From positions 1 to 7,209 of the forward strand of contig PMSP01000170.1 of the NCBI GenBank assembly GCA_003168315.1: a DNA stretch of 7,209 nt, read 5' to 3'. The notes beneath the pieces are model-generated. The model was not told the DNA's origin, did not search any database, and saw nothing but the letters and a program-made list of their open reading frames with translations. The stretch comes from Opitutaceae bacterium. Lineage in GTDB: Bacteria > Verrucomicrobiota > Verrucomicrobiia > Opitutales > Opitutaceae. Positions 6,289 through 7,209 of the stretch are shown one piece after another. A program made the translations under genes and the position numbers. Each line of letters opens with the position of its first letter. The first letter of the stretch is position 1.

Positions 6289-6470
6289 GTCCCCGGTCGG
6301 GCCGTTTGCAGGCCAGACCGGCTTTTCCTCGCCCCTCGCCTTCACCGGGGTGGGGGCCCGATTGGCTTTGCCCGCGCCTCGGACGGCGCGGTGGGGGTCT
6401 GTGATGCGATACCGCAGCGCAACTGTGGCCGGTTTTCACGGCCTTCCCTTGATTCCCGGATTGGTGGGAC
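6289..6470 (-). ncRNA. Cobalamin (adenosylcobalamin-type) riboswitch aptamer upstream of btuB
   Basis: Minus-strand RNA 6470 to 6289 carries the class hallmarks in order. P1 is GUCCC (6470-6466) with GGGAC (6293-6289). P2 is CGGG (6458-6455) with CCCG (6301-6298). The conserved GGGAAGGCCGUGAAAACCGG block lies at 6448-6429 (consensus GGGAA..GGUG.AA..CC). P5 is CAG-UUGCG-CUG (6425-6415) followed by CGGUA, where related switches have CUG-ACGCG-CAG-CGGUA, a compensatory change. A variable GC-rich arm follows, then the B12 box AGCCGGUCUGGCCUGC (6323-6308). That box is a near match to AGYCMGGAGACCKGCC with one extra base and several differences in its middle. The element lies 104 nt upstream of the receptor ATG. 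It explains why the receptor frame stays open here without being coding. Confidence 0.88.
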
Positions 6471-6526
6471 AAAGAACGACGGGCGATTCAATGCTCCAGA
6501 AAGCGGCAAAAGGTGGCAAGCACAAT

Positions 6527-6556
6527 CATATCAATAAATACGGATTTATTGATATG
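6527..6556. promoter_or_regulatory. Perfect 13-bp inverted repeat, probable operator between metH and the btuB riboswitch
   Basis: CATATCAATAAAT (6527-6539), loop ACGG (6540-6543) and ATTTATTGATATG (6544-6556) form a perfect inverted repeat, strikingly AT-rich within a GC-rich neighbourhood. It lies 72 nt before the metH ATG at 6629 and 56 nt before the riboswitch aptamer, so one bound protein could affect both divergent promoters. Its size and symmetry resemble ArsR/SmtB-family operators. SahR, an ArsR-family regulator of S-adenosylmethionine-cycle genes including metH, is the known regulator that best fits the location. That assignment is inference; I could not match a verified consensus. 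It does not match a MetJ box array. Confidence 0.55.
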
Positions 6557-6628
6557 TAGCTTGCAACAACCCGCCGAATGCATTGCCATTGTCAGCCTTC
6601 CGGAACTCATCATCCAACCCACACGACC

Positions 6629-7209
6629 ATGGTTTCCCCAAGAGAATCCAGCTCCTTTGCCGCGCTGCGGCGCCTGTTCGACTCCAGGATCGCGATCCTG
6701 GACGGCGCCATGGGAACGATGATCCAGGCCGAGGGCCTCGAGGAGGCCGATTTCCGGGGAACGCGGTTCGCGAAGCACCCGCACGACCTCAAGGGGAACA
6801 ACGACCTCCTGTCGATCACGAGGCCGGACGTGATCGAGCGGATCCACTCGGAGTACTTCGCGGCCGGGGCCGACATAGTCGAGACGAACACGTTCAATTC
6901 CACGGTCGTCTCCCAGGCGGACTATGGCACGGAGTCGATCGTCCCGGAGATGAACGCGGCCGCGGCCAGGGCCGCCAGGCGGGCGGCGGACAAGGCCCGG
7001 GCGGCCGAGCCCGGCCGCCCCCGTTTTGTTTTCGGCGCCGTCGGGCCCCTCAACAGGACCCTCTCGATGTCCCCCGACGTCAACCGGCCCGACTTCCGCG
7101 CCGTCACGTGGGACCAGGTCGTGAACGCGTACCTTGAGCAGTCGAGGTCGCTCGCGGCCGCGGGCGTCGACGCGCTCCTCATCGAGACGATCTTCGACAC
7201 GCTGAACGC
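6629..7209 (+). CDS. metH: Cobalamin-dependent methionine synthase, N-terminal part (runs off the right edge)
   Basis: The open frame encodes 193 residues and continues beyond the window. It is the start of the homocysteine-binding domain of MetH, which transfers a methyl group from 5-methyltetrahydrofolate to homocysteine through methylcobalamin in the cytoplasm. Landmarks: LDGAMGTMIQ (24-33), KGNNDLLSITRPDVI (55-69), ADIVETNTFNST (81-92), FGAVGPLNRTLSMSPDVN (135-152) and LLIETIFDTLN (183-193), matching the family in order and spacing. The cysteine zinc ligands and the folate, B12 and reactivation domains lie outside the window, so a split or short MetH cannot be excluded. ATG 6629 is preferred because the domain normally begins within about 20 residues of LDGAMGT. 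ATG 6578 is in frame and would add 17 residues rich in His and Thr. Neither has a clear Shine-Dalgarno. It is divergent from the riboswitch-controlled B12 receptor, a sensible functional pairing. Confidence 0.93.
   Translation, partial: MVSPRESSSFAALRRLFDSRIAILDGAMGTMIQAEGLEEADFRGTRFAKHPHDLKGNNDLLSITRPDVIERIHSEYFAAGADIVETNTFNSTVVSQADYGTESIVPEMNAAAARAARRAADKARAAEPGRPRFVFGAVGPLNRTLSMSPDVNRPDFRAVTWDQVVNAYLEQSRSLAAAGVDALLIETIFDTLN

Noticed and set aside
6185..6472. N-terminal 96-codon extension of the btuB frame from TTG 6472
   Set aside because: This stretch is the cobalamin riboswitch and its platform. The encoded residues are low-complexity and a proper signal peptide begins at ATG 6184.
6480..6628. 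SAM or cobalamin riboswitch in the metH leader
   Set aside because: I saw no B12 box, no GGGAA-type core and no SAM-I-like helices on the plus strand. Only the AT-rich inverted repeat is notable.

Overview
The window comes from a GC-rich Gram-negative bacterium: it has a TonB-dependent outer-membrane receptor, Sec signal peptides and a lipobox. The left-edge gene belongs to TIGR03790, a family known from exosortase-carrying lineages (Verrucomicrobiota, Planctomycetota, Acidobacteriota, some Proteobacteria and Cyanobacteria). A PVC-type or acidobacterial host is therefore my best guess. The phylum is inferred, not shown.

Left part (1 to about 2400) is a loose set of small, mostly unrelated genes: the 5' portion of a TIGR03790 lipoprotein gene (minus strand, running off the left edge), a single-domain EamA/DMT transporter (plus), a short VOC/glyoxalase-fold gene with no normal N-terminus (plus), and a small membrane protein (minus). 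Three of these four lack a convincing ATG start, and the VOC gene and its surroundings look less GC-rich than the rest. This part reads like a decayed or accessory stretch.

Right part (about 2440 to 7209) is a coherent vitamin B12 / methionine region. On the minus strand, a cobalamin riboswitch precedes a BtuB-type TonB-dependent receptor. A secreted DUF885 metallopeptidase gene follows 45 nt later, then perhaps the small membrane protein 59 nt or more further on. Divergently, on the plus strand, lies the 5' end of metH, the B12-dependent methionine synthase, running off the right edge. A perfect 13-bp inverted repeat lies in the AT-rich spacer between riboswitch and metH and is a good operator candidate.

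The strongest mechanistic signal is in the btuB leader. A P1 helix and a P2 helix close the aptamer. The P5 loop reads UUGCG. Just before btuB a small hairpin exposes CGCAA, exactly complementary to it, and the 3' arm of that hairpin overlaps the purine-rich ribosome-binding tract. This is the kissing-loop (L5-L13) layout of known cobalamin riboswitches that block translation. A second, very stable GC hairpin between aptamer and platform carries an AUUGCG loop that copies L5 and could compete for the same partner. Together the genes suggest that B12 level sets B12 import, and an unexplained exported peptidase, next to a major B12-using enzyme.
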